Below are positions 1 through 11,629 of a stretch of 64,000 nt of DNA, one piece after another; the first letter of the stretch is position 1, and every line of letters starts with the position of its first letter. Position numbers and translations under genes: made by a program. The notes under the pieces were generated by a model. The model saw only the letters and a list, made by a program, of their open reading frames with translations. It searched no databases and was not told the origin of the DNA. The stretch covers positions 3,923,501-3,987,500 of the forward strand of contig NC_060018.1 in the NCBI RefSeq assembly GCF_021134715.1. The letters are read 5' to 3'. Origin of the DNA: Daphnia pulex. Taxonomy: Eukaryota; Arthropoda; Branchiopoda; Diplostraca; Daphniidae.

Positions 1-1972
1 CCAGGTAAAACCCATCAAATCTGTTTTATTAGTTGGCCGTTTGGTAACTAAATGAAGATTCATTGACACAATTTGGGGCTGTGTTCTTCTTAAACAGGGG
101 GTCGATGTTGAGGATTGCATTCGGTGCGCCAAGGAGTTTGGACGTCGTCTGGCCACTGAACTTTCGGTGCCCGTTTACCTGTACGGAATGGCGGCCGAAA
201 AAGGAGCTCATCGGGTCACTTTGCCTCAAATCCGGGCCGGCGAGTACGAGGCAATCAGCCAGAAAGTAAATAGAAAAACCCCCAAAACAAATTTCCCCCA
301 TTTATTAATGTTATTCAGTTTCATGTGAGTCAAGTTTATTTTGTCTGTGTGTGTGATTGATGATGGATTGGTTGTAACTCTTATGTACACACGTCTAATG
401 AATAATTTATCGCCGTTAAACAAAAAGATAAACAAGGAAGAGTGGATGCCGGATTTCGGCCCGTCTGAATTCGTTTCACGTTGGGGCGCCACGGCGACGG
501 GCGTCCGAAAATTCCTGATCGCCTTCAACGTCAACGTGCTGGGCACCAAGGAGCAGGCTCATCGCATCGCTCTGAATTTGCGTGAGCAGGGCAGAGGCCC
601 TAACGAGCCGGGCCGTCTCAAGGCTGTCCAGGGCATCGGCTGGTGGCTGGAAGAGGCTCAGATCGCTCAAATATCTCTCAACTTGACCGATCACGATGTC
701 ACGCCCATTCACACGGCCTATGAGGAGGCACGCAAGGACGCCGGCCAACTCAACGTGGCCATCACCGGCTCGGAGATTGTCGGCCTCATCCCACTCAAGG
801 CCATCCTCCAAGCGGCCGACTATTACGTCCAAAAAGAGAAGTTGATGGTCCTGGAAGAAGAGCAACGAGTCCGGCTAGCCATCGACCGCCTCGGTCTGGC
901 CGCTCTTCATCCCTTCAACCCAAAGTATAAATGACCCAGTCTAAATTCATTTTTACCTTTTTCTTCTTTTTTAACGATGGAAATAAGATACACACGTGCC
1001 CATTTGTCCTTATAAGGGAGAGGATCATCGAGTATCGAATGGACATCATCAATGTCGGTCCTCTTGCCCGGCTGTCCGTTGAAAAGTTTGTCCTGAGCGT
1101 CGGAGCCCGGACTTCGGCACCCGGAGGAGGTTCGGTCGCCGCCCTTTTAGCTGGACTGGTATGTTTTAATTTTTCACTTCTATCTTTATTTTTTAAAAAT
1201 AAAAAGTTGTTGTTGTAGGGTTGCGGCTTGTCGACCATGGTCGGCCAAATGACTTACGGCAAACGCCAATTTGAGGATGTGGATGAAACGATCCGGCAGC
1301 TGTTGCCGCCGCTGTACAACGCCATGATTCACTCGGTTCCGATGATCGACGCCGATACGGACGCTTTCAACGACTACATGGTCTGTGTTTTGTTTGTCTA
1401 TACTCGATTTAATGGCGTAGTAAATTAACGGGTGCCACTGACAAATTCGGAGAGAAAACAAAAAGTTGAAACCATTATTTTGAAAATTCCTTTCGGCGGG
1501 GAGGACAGAACGCTATGAAACTGTCACCGGAGGCTGGAAGGGAATCCGCCATGGATGCCGGATTGCGCCAGGCCATTAACGTCCCGCTCAACTTGGCCAA
1601 ACATGTCGACACTGTCTGGGACACGCTGGTCCAGATGGCCGCCGTCGGCAACATCAACTGTAAATCTGATCTGCAGGTATTTTTTTAAAAAACAAAAGAG
1701 CGGGGCGAATCTATGACCTCGTTACGGTTGGAAACGGGTTGTGTAATGACACGGTCGGTGATGGATGGTTTGTTGTTTCCTTTTTTCTTTAGGTGGCGGC
1801 CCGGTGCTTGAAGACGGCCGTCCAGTCGGCCGGCGACAACGTCATCATTAACTTGTCGAACATCAAAGACGAAACGTACAAAGTGGAAACGCGTCAAACG
1901 ATCGATCGACTGGTGGAAAAGGCCCGCGCTCAATGCCGACAGGTGCTGGACGTCCTGGATAAAAGGGGATGA
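1..1972 (+). CDS. FTCD: Formimidoyltransferase-cyclodeaminase, 3' part (5' end outside window)
   Basis: Bifunctional folate enzyme of histidine breakdown: it moves the formimino group from formiminoglutamate to tetrahydrofolate and then deaminates it. The window opens at the last four bases of an exon (CAG then a GT donor at 5). Exons read in phase are 98-265, 437-924, 1017-1158, 1219-1380, 1509-1676 and 1793-1972 (TGA). Formiminotransferase motifs include [38 protein letters not shown] and [12 protein letters not shown]. The linker PKERIIEY leads into the cyclodeaminase part with [16 protein letters not shown] and [12 protein letters not shown]. The N-terminal exons lie left of the window. 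The family match is residue by residue over most of the length. It converges with SMYD4, 153 bases away. Confidence 0.96.
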
Positions 1973-1975
1973 CCC

Positions 1976-2076
1976 AATAAAACAATTTCCAGGCAATTGC
2001 ATTGAATGCCAACTTCCATTTTATATGACGGTAGTACTAAAAAAAAATGTTGTAGAACCACAACAAATAAAATAAA
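1976..2076 (+). promoter_or_regulatory. Candidate poly(A) signals of FTCD
   Basis: AATAAA hexamers occur at 1976-1981 (four bases after the FTCD stop), 2066-2071 and 2071-2076. The two distal overlapping copies leave a more usual 3' UTR length and come just before the convergent SMYD4 stop codon. Confidence 0.5.
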
Positions 2077-2125
2077 GTTTTGACTGGCAACAGCAGCTGC
2101 TGGACACTCTTGTCCATTATAAAAT

Positions 2126-5100
2126 TTATTTCGTCGTGTTGTTGGTCACGGCTTTCATCGTCAAATGGGTAGTGGCGCAGTATTTGGTCCCGTAAGTGCC
2201 CAGGCAGAGGCGGAGGGCTTCCTGCGCCAGGAGGAGTTCACGGACCGGAACGTCTGCCACCAGCGTCTCCATCATTTCTATGTAGACGCCGAGGACCCGG
2301 ATGGCTTTTTCCACTTGGCCCAGGTCCATCAATCGCATGGCCGTCTGGTAGAGCGTCGTGATCTCCGCCACCGGCCGGCGGATGGCCTCCCACAGCGATT
2401 GCTTCTTGCACTTGAGGCAGCGGGCGTAGGAGTCGTTGACGGATTGAACGGTCCCGCGACACAGCGGGCAGCAGGTCAGGATCGTTTCCATATCAGTCAT
2501 CCCGTCGTAGACGGGCCAGTCGTTTTGGCAGGCCAGACATTGGCAGTTGAACCAATAACGGCCCTGCAAACTCTGCTGGCGGTCCGTCAGATGCTTGTGC
2601 GTGAAAATCGGCCCGTAGTTCTCGGCCACCATTTGGCCGCGTTTGACGCAACGGGTCGATGTGATCACCATCGTCGTTCCCAGGAAGTACCTGAACAAAA
2701 CACATTTAAAATAAACTTTGGACAGGAAATTGAAAAGGTCAAGTCGATGATTAATGACGCACCTCGCAACATCCGGTCGACAGCTGTGATTAAAAAAGGC
2801 GACCGTCTGTAAATATTCAAAGATTATATCAGTCCGATGGTCATAAACATTTTTAAATGTTGGTTGCATTCGACAACAATTCCATGCAGATAACGTCATC
2901 ATGTTACGAGATAACGCACCGGATAAATGCCCACGCCAATGTAAACCGTTTTCGTGCTTCTCATATTCTTTTCGTTCAATTGCCTGTCGGGTTTACGAAA
3001 TCCAAATGATTATCAGCAAATTATAAACATGTATAACTGATTTTGAAAGTCATCATTTTTACACGAATTCGTGGATTTCGTGAGCGTTGAACTGGAGCAA
3101 CTGCAAGTGCCGCAGGAGCAAAGAAGCGAAGTAAATCTCGTCCTCGGTGATGTTGAGGGAATCTTCTTCGTAGCGGAAGCGCGTCTGCAGGTAACCGGAA
3201 GCTCTGAGACACTGGAAGAGGAACAGCGCCATAAAAGTGCGGTCGAAAAAGTCCTTGTCCGACCGCAGGTGGGACAGCGTAGCCAAATGATAAATGCCGC
3301 TGTAACTGTCCGGATTCCGGGCGGAAGCGAGCAGTCGCCCGCCGTCTCCGTCTTTTTCCAGCTCCTCGCGAGCCTCCAGGAAATCTTCCATCTTCCCTTT
3401 CGTCAAAATCCTCAAGGCGATCCAGGACAGGATCGAAGAACCCGAGGCGATCATATAATCGATGATCCCACCTGCGACATTCAATTGGATGAAAAATAAA
3501 TGAAACCAAAATAGAAAAGATTCAATCAAATGAATTACATTCGTATTGGTGGTAAGTCGAAGCGGCTTCATCACGACACTCGACGCTGCAATAGAAAACC
3601 CCCCGGCAAGTGAGGCATCCCAGCGGAGCGATCAATCTGTCGTTCGGGAAAGAAACAAAATGCAACACATTTATTCGGCGTTGATCACGAGCTGTTCAAA
3701 CAACATTATACAACAACAACAGCCAAAGCCAAGTATAGGGCTATAGGCGGATGTTACATGCACCGGCCTTGTTATTACATATAGAGATCCGTCAGTGAAT
3801 TCAATCAGCTTTTAGTGATGGAATAACATTATCTAAATATCGATGGAATTTGTTCATTCCCCCCCGCTTCCTCATATTGTTACGCCCAACATTATCACGT
3901 CGAGGGGTTAGAAAATGAAAGAGATTATTCAGATTTGAGATTCGACGGCACGCTTGACCCCGCTATTCCGGTCGATTCTATTTGATATGGATTTCTCTCA
4001 TGTATATACGGTTGTATTATATATATACCTGACGAAACAATGATGGCAGTGGCTGGTGAACTTTCCAGGAAGGAGACAAGCAGCGTAGGGTTTCTCGCAG
4101 ACGAGCGTCTGACCCGGTTTGATATCGTCGGCTGCCACGTAATACCGGCCCGAATTGTCGTCCACTTCCATGGCCAGACTCTTTGATGCATTGGGGATAT
4201 TTGAATTGGCCCCGGACACCAATTCGGGCAAGGCGTTGGTGGCATTTGCATTGGCTGTGGAGTGGTTGCTGTTGTTGTTGTTGTTGTTGCTGTTTGATGG
4301 ATTATTGGATGGTAATTTAGCTCGACTCTTTTCCACAGTTTGGCGCCAGTTGTCCAGCGCCGCTGGCTCCAGATCGCTTTCCTCGAGACAATCCAAGGCG
4401 ATGGTGAAGGCCAGCCGGGCTTTGGCCGTCTCGCCCAGCTGTTGGTGGCAGTAGCCCATTCGATCGTACAGCTTGTACCGTTGTTTCTCCGGGTAGTTGG
4501 ACTGCAGCGACAACTGGATGTCCCGGATGGCCAATGCGAATTCCTTCAAGTGAACCAGAACGGCCGAGCGATTGGCCAGCGCCAATGCCAGAGTCGTTTT
4601 CTCCAGTAACGAACCTTCAAGCAAAACAATTCCCTCATTATCTTTGTAGTTATATACTGAATGAATAATTATTATTTATCGTTTTATTATACTGTAAGGA
4701 GCGTAGACGACGCTCTGATTGTACATGACCAGGGCTTTGCGATAATCTTTCTCCCTGAAAGCTTCGTTGCCTTGCTCACGTCGTTTGATCGACTCGTCGG
4801 CCGATTTGCCACGGTACGACGGCCGGAAGCTCTTCATCGTTTTGTGTAGGGCCGGAAGTGTCCAGCAGTAAACCACGCGATCGCGATCCGTTTGCTGTTT
4901 GGTGAATCCTTCAAACTCCTCATCGCTGACTTGTTCAACAATCGCCGAAAGATAATCCTGTAATGTTCATCAAAGGAAAATGAGAAATATTCCCGACTAA
5001 TTATCAGCATTCGTTCTGGTATAACTTTTATTAGAATTTATCGCTTTATAGTTTGAGTGTAGCTGTTGGCTAGTTTTTTTTAAATCCCGTGCCGGTTGGA

Positions 5101-5389
5101 ATTTGTTAATGGCGGGTCAAAGTTAAATGAGTCGAGATTATTGCAATCAGTTGTATAAAACCCCATTGAAAGAATATATAGTGCTGCGGCCCATTTTGAA
5201 TGAGATACGAATAACATTTCTCAGGGAAAAAGTATACAAAGTAAAGTTTAAAAAGAAAAATATATATTCCTTATATCTGTCAAGCCATTTATATACCTTA
5301 AAGAATCCTTCCTTTTTGGTCTGGAGAGTGAGATCACTACACAGTCGGCGGTAATCCGTGAGTTGACCGAGTCCATCAATTTCATCCAT
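2126..5389 (-). CDS. SMYD4: SET and MYND domain protein, SMYD4-like
   Basis: Probable SMYD4-type protein of the SET/MYND methyltransferase family. Eight exons stay in phase for 698 codons: 5297-5389, 4693-4957, 4029-4614, 3539-3636, 3063-3471, 2920-2956, 2763-2806 and 2126-2690. The start MDEIDGLGQL at 5389 is the ATG nearest the first donor. A TPR region (ALALANRSAVLVHL, YDRMGYCHQQLGE) comes first. Next is an Asn/Ser/Thr-rich insert, then the first half of SET (YYVAADDIKPGQTLVCEKPY). The MYND zinc cluster (CHHCF, CLTC, YCSVEC, YHQYEC) spans an intron, and the SET core NHSC is followed by NYGP and a post-SET cysteine group. Human SMYD4 is about 100 residues longer. Exon 6 is only 37 bases and was placed by family alignment (YIGVGIYPTVAFFNHSC). 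Confidence 0.93.
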
Positions 5390-7091
5390 ACCGTTCTCTT
5401 TTTTTTCTTTTTCCTTACTTCTTTCTAAGAAATGCAAATGCAAATCACAAATAGTGTGTGTTGAATACAAAAGAGAAAGCTGAGACGTGCAGCACAAACA
5501 CACACGAGAGCTTGTCGTTGGCAAAACTTTCGGTCGGGGGAGAGACTGCTAAAGTAATCTTCGACACTCTGCTGGTCGGGACGCAGGTCTTCTCTTCTCT
5601 TTCCCCATCACAAGTTAAAAATAGTTCACCCCGCCAGAGACCTACTTTGCGCTTTTTTCCTTCCTGAACGGCGAACGCTACAGCCTTCTCCCCTTTTGCT
5701 GCTGCTGTCCTAATGTCGTCGTGTTCTTTCTCTATTTTTAAAAAAAAGAATCCCTTTTTTTGCTTTAACTACCGCCATGGCCGGCAGAGAATGACTTTTT
5801 AGTTGCTTTCGAAGTTGATGATATCTTTTCAGGCGAAAAGTCATCATCTTTTTAGAAGCTGTAGAGACTAGAGAGAGATCGAATGGTTTTATTTATTGTT
5901 TAGCCAAACAGGCCGAATGGTTATACATCACTCGGACATTTTACGCGCATATAGAGAGATGAGAGAAGGAAATGATATGCTATACTACAACAACAACAAC
6001 AGCAACAGCGGACGATTTATTGTTATAAGATTCATCTGATAGCCGCATCGACTTGGGGGGGGGGGGGAAATTCGTAACCGTGAACCCAATTAAAAAGAGG
6101 TTGGGTTTATATACGTGCGCGGATCAAATGTATCGAGACGGGCAACAAGACGAACGACCGATCCAATTTGGGCGATTTTTATGGATGGACGTAAATAAAA
6201 AAAGAAAAGAAGAAAAAACAAAACGTATTCTTTATTTATTCATTTATTCATTTGTTTCTGCTTATTATGCACATCACCATTTTTATTTTTGATTACTCGG
6301 CTGTTGATTTCAGATTTTCTTTCAACATGAAAGTCACTAAACGACACGAATGCTGCCTATATACAGTCGGCTGATCATTATTTGCTCCAGTTTAGCTGGC
6401 CGTCGCTTTGTTCCTGTTATGTAAAAGGGGTGCGGCCCAACCGGACGACAAGGACCGCGCTGAGTCATCCTCATAGACACCTGCTCTCCTCGGCAGGGCT
6501 GCCGTTCCCCTTTTCTTTTGATTTTTACAGATCGAGATAAATCAGTTATCACGGGCCGTGTCATTTTTTTTTTATTATTATGGAGAGAATCCGTCGGAGC
6601 ATTCACGATTACTGAACGGGTTATTTTGTTTTTCGTTCGCGAGATTCTAAACACGTATGTGGTTTTATTGATCAGTTCGATTTGGTGCCAACAGATGACT
6701 TGAATTAAAACATTCACATTTTTCAATGGGATGATTGATTTCGATAGACATAGGATCATAGCCCATAAAAATTCCGATGCGATGGCTTTTAATAATGTCG
6801 TAAAACTGGAGAAAATCGAGCCAACACCCAAGTTCAGGGTTCATAAAGACGTTCTCAGATACTTTTTTAAAAGCTCATAATTAATCGTATTTTGATAAAC
6901 ACATTATCCCTAGCGCATAAATTGAGAAAAACGATATCGTCTAAATGAGACGGGTGCGGTAATTCTGAGTCTGAGACTTATTGAATATGGGTTCTCAAAT
7001 CCTAACTTTGTCCATTTTGAAAGCCACGCCTAGAGTATCCGTGACTTTATGAGTTTAAACAAATAAGAAAATATCCAACAATTTTAAGCGT
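5390..7091. other. Non-coding stretch between SMYD4 and the next ORF
   Basis: No convincing coding exon was seen. The part next to 5389 is probably the SMYD4 promoter and 5' UTR. There is a CAA/CAG-rich patch near 5989-6008 and an uninterrupted G run of about 13 at 6055-6067. The open frames here have no domain-like composition. Confidence 0.5.
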
Positions 7092-7676
7092 TCAATTTGA
7101 AAAGAAGGAAAATTCACTAAAATGACGGATACTAATTTTCTCTGAAAGCAAATCAAAAGTTGATGGAATTACAATATCAAGCAGACCATCCAGAATGCTG
7201 GACGTTTGCAACAAAGTATTCTTGTACTTTCTGTTGTTTGCCAACATCTCCATTCGTCTTCGATCGTATCGGCCCCTTGTGTCACCAAAGATGTTATGGA
7301 TGACTCTCTCGGTCAACTTGATTCGCATCCTGACGGATTCTTCGTTCAACGCCCCCCTGAGCTCGGTCCATTCACCTGCTGGGGGGGAAAAAGAGATCAC
7401 ATTTTCGTCATCCGGCAACTGATCGTTATCTTCCTGTTGATGGCTCTTTTCTTGTGTGACATCATCATTATCAGCTGTTCGCGTGTTCTTTCTCTGCTGC
7501 AGCATTCCGGTCCTTCCTGTCCACCCGCGCACTCGATCCAAGATAGCCGCAAGCACCGATTGCAAACAGAAATTGCTTTGCCAGGGTCTAGAAACTGTTG
7601 AGTGGGAACTTTGACCGCCGAAAAAATTCGAATTATATTTTGAAAGTCGATTTACGGAAGAGTATCGATTCGACAT
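7092..7676 (-). CDS. Unrecognised 194-residue ORF
   Basis: I do not recognise this protein. It opens with ATG at 7676 and runs uninterrupted to 7092. The N-terminal third is Ser/Asn-rich. The middle is acidic and polar (DNDDVTQEKSHQQEDNDQ). The last half looks like a charged helical domain (RMRIKLTERVIHNIFGDTRG, then RYDRRRMEMLANNRKYKN) followed by a hydrophobic segment (SILDGLLDIVIPSTFDLL). No signal peptide or transmembrane helix is evident. A second open frame, 7633-7836 on the same strand, overlaps its start and could be an upstream exon or noise. It could be a lineage-specific gene, one exon of a larger gene, or a chance ORF. Its composition favours a real protein, but no homologue was recalled. 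Confidence 0.35.
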   Translation of the reverse strand: MSNRYSSVNRLSKYNSNFFGGQSSHSTVSRPWQSNFCLQSVLAAILDRVRGWTGRTGMLQQRKNTRTADNDDVTQEKSHQQEDNDQLPDDENVISFSPPAGEWTELRGALNEESVRMRIKLTERVIHNIFGDTRGRYDRRRMEMLANNRKYKNTLLQTSSILDGLLDIVIPSTFDLLSEKISIRHFSEFSFFSN

Positions 7677-8442
7677 CCGGCGGCATCCACTGTATAACGG
7701 CTAAAGCGAAATTTTGCAATTTTTGAAGGCGGCATAGATTGACGGGATAACGTTCAGAACATTTAGGCTTCACAATTTGGATTTGGGCTCCAAGGGGTCG
7801 GGTTTCTTTAAACCGTACACTTTGACGTGCTCTCATGGCTGGCGCGAAATAAACGGACGTGAAATGCGATTTTTTTCTTCCGCGTCTTTTGGTTTCTTTG
7901 AAGTCGCATTCTCTCCATGTCGAAGGGTTCGAATCCCTTGACGTATTGGCTTATATTGCAACGAAATTAGAAGTAGACAAAGTCTACGGAACACCTCGTG
8001 ATGCAGCACAGACTGATTGGGTAATCGACAAGCCGACTGCAGGTTTCCTTTCAAATTTTTCCAGGTCAAAAAGTCAGGCCGTGTAAAACATCCCTCCCTG
8101 TTGAACTTTTCGGGAAAACATCAAATGATCGCTTTTGAACGCAAACACATTTTCGCATTTATTTTCAACTGTTTTGTGCTACAATAATAAACTGTAATGG
8201 AATGTTAAAATCAATTCTTATCCCCGATACTTAACACAACTACCTGCTTTGATTACTGTAATATCACAGTAAATTTAACATTTGTAAAATCTCTTTCCAT
8301 AATATCAATAACTATTAATTTCAAAATCTTTTAATTGTTCCATAACCTTTCCTCTAAGGGTCCAAGTGGCTCTTGTAGCACACTGTCGTAAGGACGGAGA
8401 AACTAGTACCGCGCAAAGTGCAATGATTACGTAAGAGATAAT
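7677..8442. other. Intergenic, short open frames only
   Basis: Open frames occur on both strands (7833-8069 minus, 7859-8086 plus), but neither resembles a known family and they contradict each other. A perfect tRNA T-arm-like sequence sits near 7923-7939 without the rest of a tRNA. The right end is the 3' flank of the amidase gene. Confidence 0.35.
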
Positions 8443-11185
8443 TCAGACTCGGAAGGCGGAATCCAGGATACTCATAGTGCGAAGCACAACTTCTTCTTGA
8501 TAGGGAAGACCAATAACTTGGACCGGTATAGGCAAACCAGTAGCTCCCCGAGTAGTCTAGGCAAATAGGAATCAAACGTTACGATTAAATAAAACTCTAA
8601 ATGATTGATTTTTTTTTCTTACCTTTTTAACAAGTTTACAGACCAAATCTCTGAAATCATAGCCACCATTCATAAGCATATTTTGGTCTTCTTCCATTTC
8701 TTTGGTGACGGGAACGATACCAGCAGGTAAGTCAAGGAAATTGTAGAGACACGCATACGCAAATGCAGCTATTAGTCGGAAGAAACCAAAAAATTATTTC
8801 ATTAGCTAATCCGGGCATAAATAAAGTTTGCAAGCGGTGCACCACTTACGTGTTACACGGCCAGTGTCTTTGGCTAGAGGAGCAGGGCAAGCGAATCCCG
8901 GACCGATGCATGTATCCAAGCGAAGATTCCTCCAATCAGCTAGAAAATTCGCTTTATATTCGCTCTGCTTAAGTATTCCATGCCAGAGTTGGTAAGAATG
9001 GCGATACTGATGCCCGGCAGCAGCTAATTCGGCGAATGGAGTAAATTTTAGGCCGTCATTTTATGCTAGAAGACTATCGACTTACCCATGAAACATGGCT
9101 CGAGACGAGGTGCGATTAAAGCCAGCAATGGCCGAATAATTTGCTTTACAAGGTGCGGTAGCTTCAGTGCAACCTAAGAAGACATTCGTTTAAAAAACTT
9201 ATTATAGTAAAATTGAAACAGTTCAACTTACTTTGATTTGTAAAACTAACAATGGATCAATGTCATCAACTGAGCTGTAGGAGAAGATCAAATTAAATTA
9301 TTAGATTCTTTTCCAACTAAACTATTGAAAAGTCGATGACTTACAGAGCCTCCAACACGTATCTGCCTTGATCCGCATAAAACATGCTGATGACAGAACT
9401 GATAACGTAATCAACGCGTGGCGGAACAAATGGAATGAGTTCGTGCCCTAACGCCTCCAACTTTTCCTTAGCCACTCGAACAGCTCGTCGGACACCAGGT
9501 GTACAGGGGAAGTAGTCGCATTCTTCGTAGTAACCGATCCGTAATTTGTTAGAAAGGCCAAATATCTATTTTACGTTAATAATTTTACATATTACAAACG
9601 TTTTCATGGGAAAGAAATATTTTTACTAATAATTTCTTACTTGTTCATTCCAAGGAATTGGAAGCAAATCTGGATCGAAGTATCTCCGGATGTAACCATC
9701 GTCAAGGAGTAGTTTGCAGAGCATTATCACGGTTTTTGAATCTCGCGCCAAGATTCCCGGTACAGAAGGAACTACAAAATTGGATTACAAAATTAAAAGA
9801 ATGTAATGGTTTGAAGGTTTGTTGCCTTACTTCCAATGCAACCAACGGCCGATTTTCTAAATCCTTTGTAGCTAGATAGACAGAAAAATATTTCGAATTC
9901 AGGGAAGTGAATAACCAGAATATTGAAATACCTGAGTCTTAAACTGGTAGGTTTAATTGAAAAAACTCCACAGAAAGCCGCCGGAATGCGAATACTTCCC
10001 CCGATATCACTACCAATTCCTGGTAAATGTTATACACGATTTTTTTCTAAACTTTATTTCAATATAATATTAATGTATTCGAAGAATTTTACCGAGTAGG
10101 GAACCTCCAGCAGCAACTAAAGTTGCTTCTCCACCAGAGGAACCGCCTGGTGTTCGCTCTTTACAAAAGGGGTTTTTCGTAGAACCCCATATCGGATTAC
10201 TACATCCAAAACTGTTGGTAGGAGACAAAATGAATTTAAACGTACCATTCTAGCTAAACGCAAAACTGCATTGGCAACTATACCTTAACAATGTTTGGGG
10301 GACATTAGTTCGGCAAAATGGTATGGCCCCAAGGCCTCTGAGTGCAGAGACCAAAGCGGCATCTTCCACTGCAGATTGATCAATAAACTTCGAAATTCCC
10401 GCCGTGCAATCATAGCCAACTAAAAACAAACATAGTGTTTTAATATTATGCTTGATTTTAATATTCTGCCGGCAAAACGGCATACCGTACCGACACTGAC
10501 GTTATCTTTGACGCTAAACGGAAGACCATGGAGCGTTTTTTTTGTATCAGTGCTAGCGTCCAGTTCTTCTGCCCATTTCTGAATAAATATGCATTGCAAT
10601 TGCGTTAACATACAAAGGATATACACAAAAATTATTTCAGACTTTTACAATACCTCTGCTTCTTTGATGAATTCTGTGACACAGTTTAATTCTTTTGTTA
10701 CATCCAGAGCCTAAAAGAAAAAAAAGAGTGATTAATTTTTATCAGTAAAAACACTTGAAGACTTGCTATAGTGATTACCTTTGCTTGATATGCTCTCAGC
10801 ACTTCCAGACAGCTCAAATCCCCATTTTGAAGCTTCTTTAGCAATTCTTCTATATCCAGCTGGACTATCTCCTTACGCTTTTCAATAACTGGGTCATCAT
10901 GATTTTTAAGATGTTGTTCCAATTTATTTTGATTTTCTTTGACCTGACCCAGTTTGCGCCTGATTCTTTCTTTCAGCAACCCCTGGAATAATCCCAGAAA
11001 CATTATTATTACAGAAAAATCATTTTAAAATCACGCGTTGATATCTGTACTAACACACAATGCTTACATACCCTCTTGTTTGTGTATTTTAGAACTTTAA
11101 ATGTTATGTAAACTAATCCCAATCCAATCAAGACCATAAGGAAATTGGAATCCTTTAACCATTTTGCACTGTCTTCAAAATACAT
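8443..11185 (-). CDS. FAAH: Fatty-acid amide hydrolase (amidase signature family, FAAH1-like)
   Basis: Membrane-anchored serine hydrolase predicted to cleave fatty-acid amides such as anandamide. About 14-15 short exons. The first in-frame ATG is at 11185 (MYFEDSAKW); the open frame extends upstream only from a TTG behind a stop. A hydrophobic helix near the start ([19 protein letters not shown]) is the expected membrane anchor. Exon 2 is 10779-10982 ([14 protein letters not shown]) and exon 3 is 10654-10710. The amidase signature is complete: the triad Lys lies in LPFSVKDNV (about 10500), the cis-Ser in [16 protein letters not shown] (about 9990) and the nucleophile region is [11 protein letters not shown] (about 10140). 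Further landmarks are [50 protein letters not shown] and the last exon [19 protein letters not shown]. The C-terminal half follows vertebrate FAAH1 rather than FAAH2. Exon edges in the 3' half are approximate. Confidence 0.92.
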
Positions 11186-11629
11186 GAAGAACACAAGATT
11201 AATCAACACAACAAGGAGAACTAAGGTAAACAGCAAACAGCAATTTTCCTAGGCCCAAGTAGGCTAATATTGCGATTTTCAAATTTTGACAGCTCACAGC
11301 TGACATAAGAACAGCAAAACAGCTGAGAGATTGAAAAATGACATTTGTTATTTTCTATGAATTATGAATGTATTGAAGCTTAATACTATCTATATTAATT
11401 ATAAAATATTTTTTTTTTGTATAAAAATTCAATTATTAAATGAAAAATAATAATAAACAAGTAAAGCGGACTAAAAATTTCCTACTTGGCAACACTGACA
11501 GACGTTGATTTCAGCTTTAAGGCCAACCATACCTTTCTCAGTTAAGCAGGGCCTCGACGAGTAGTCGAAGCCACAGTCCGGCCATTTTTCGCCCTTAAAC
11601 CGAAGCTATTCAAATAATATATCTCCACC
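11186..11629. promoter_or_regulatory. Divergent promoter region of FAAH and RpL5
   Basis: About 440 bases separate the FAAH start codon (minus) from the RpL5 start codon (plus). A pyrimidine-rich stretch (CCATTTTTCGCCCTT) at about 11582-11596 could be the 5' terminal oligopyrimidine start typical of ribosomal protein mRNAs. No TATA box was found for either gene. Confidence 0.45.

Noticed and set aside
2165-2812. 215-codon plus-strand ORF opposite SMYD4
   Set aside because: Shadow of the SMYD4 coding exon; the minus strand has clear SET/post-SET motifs.
6337-6831. 164-codon minus-strand ORF
   Set aside because: Basic, unstructured composition, no family resemblance, and several conflicting frames in the same interval.
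7923-7939. Perfect tRNA T-arm-like sequence (AAGGG TTCGAAT CCCTT) with a B-box
   Set aside because: No matching acceptor stem, D-arm or anticodon arm could be drawn on either strand at tRNA distances, so it is a chance or relic B-box, not a tRNA gene.
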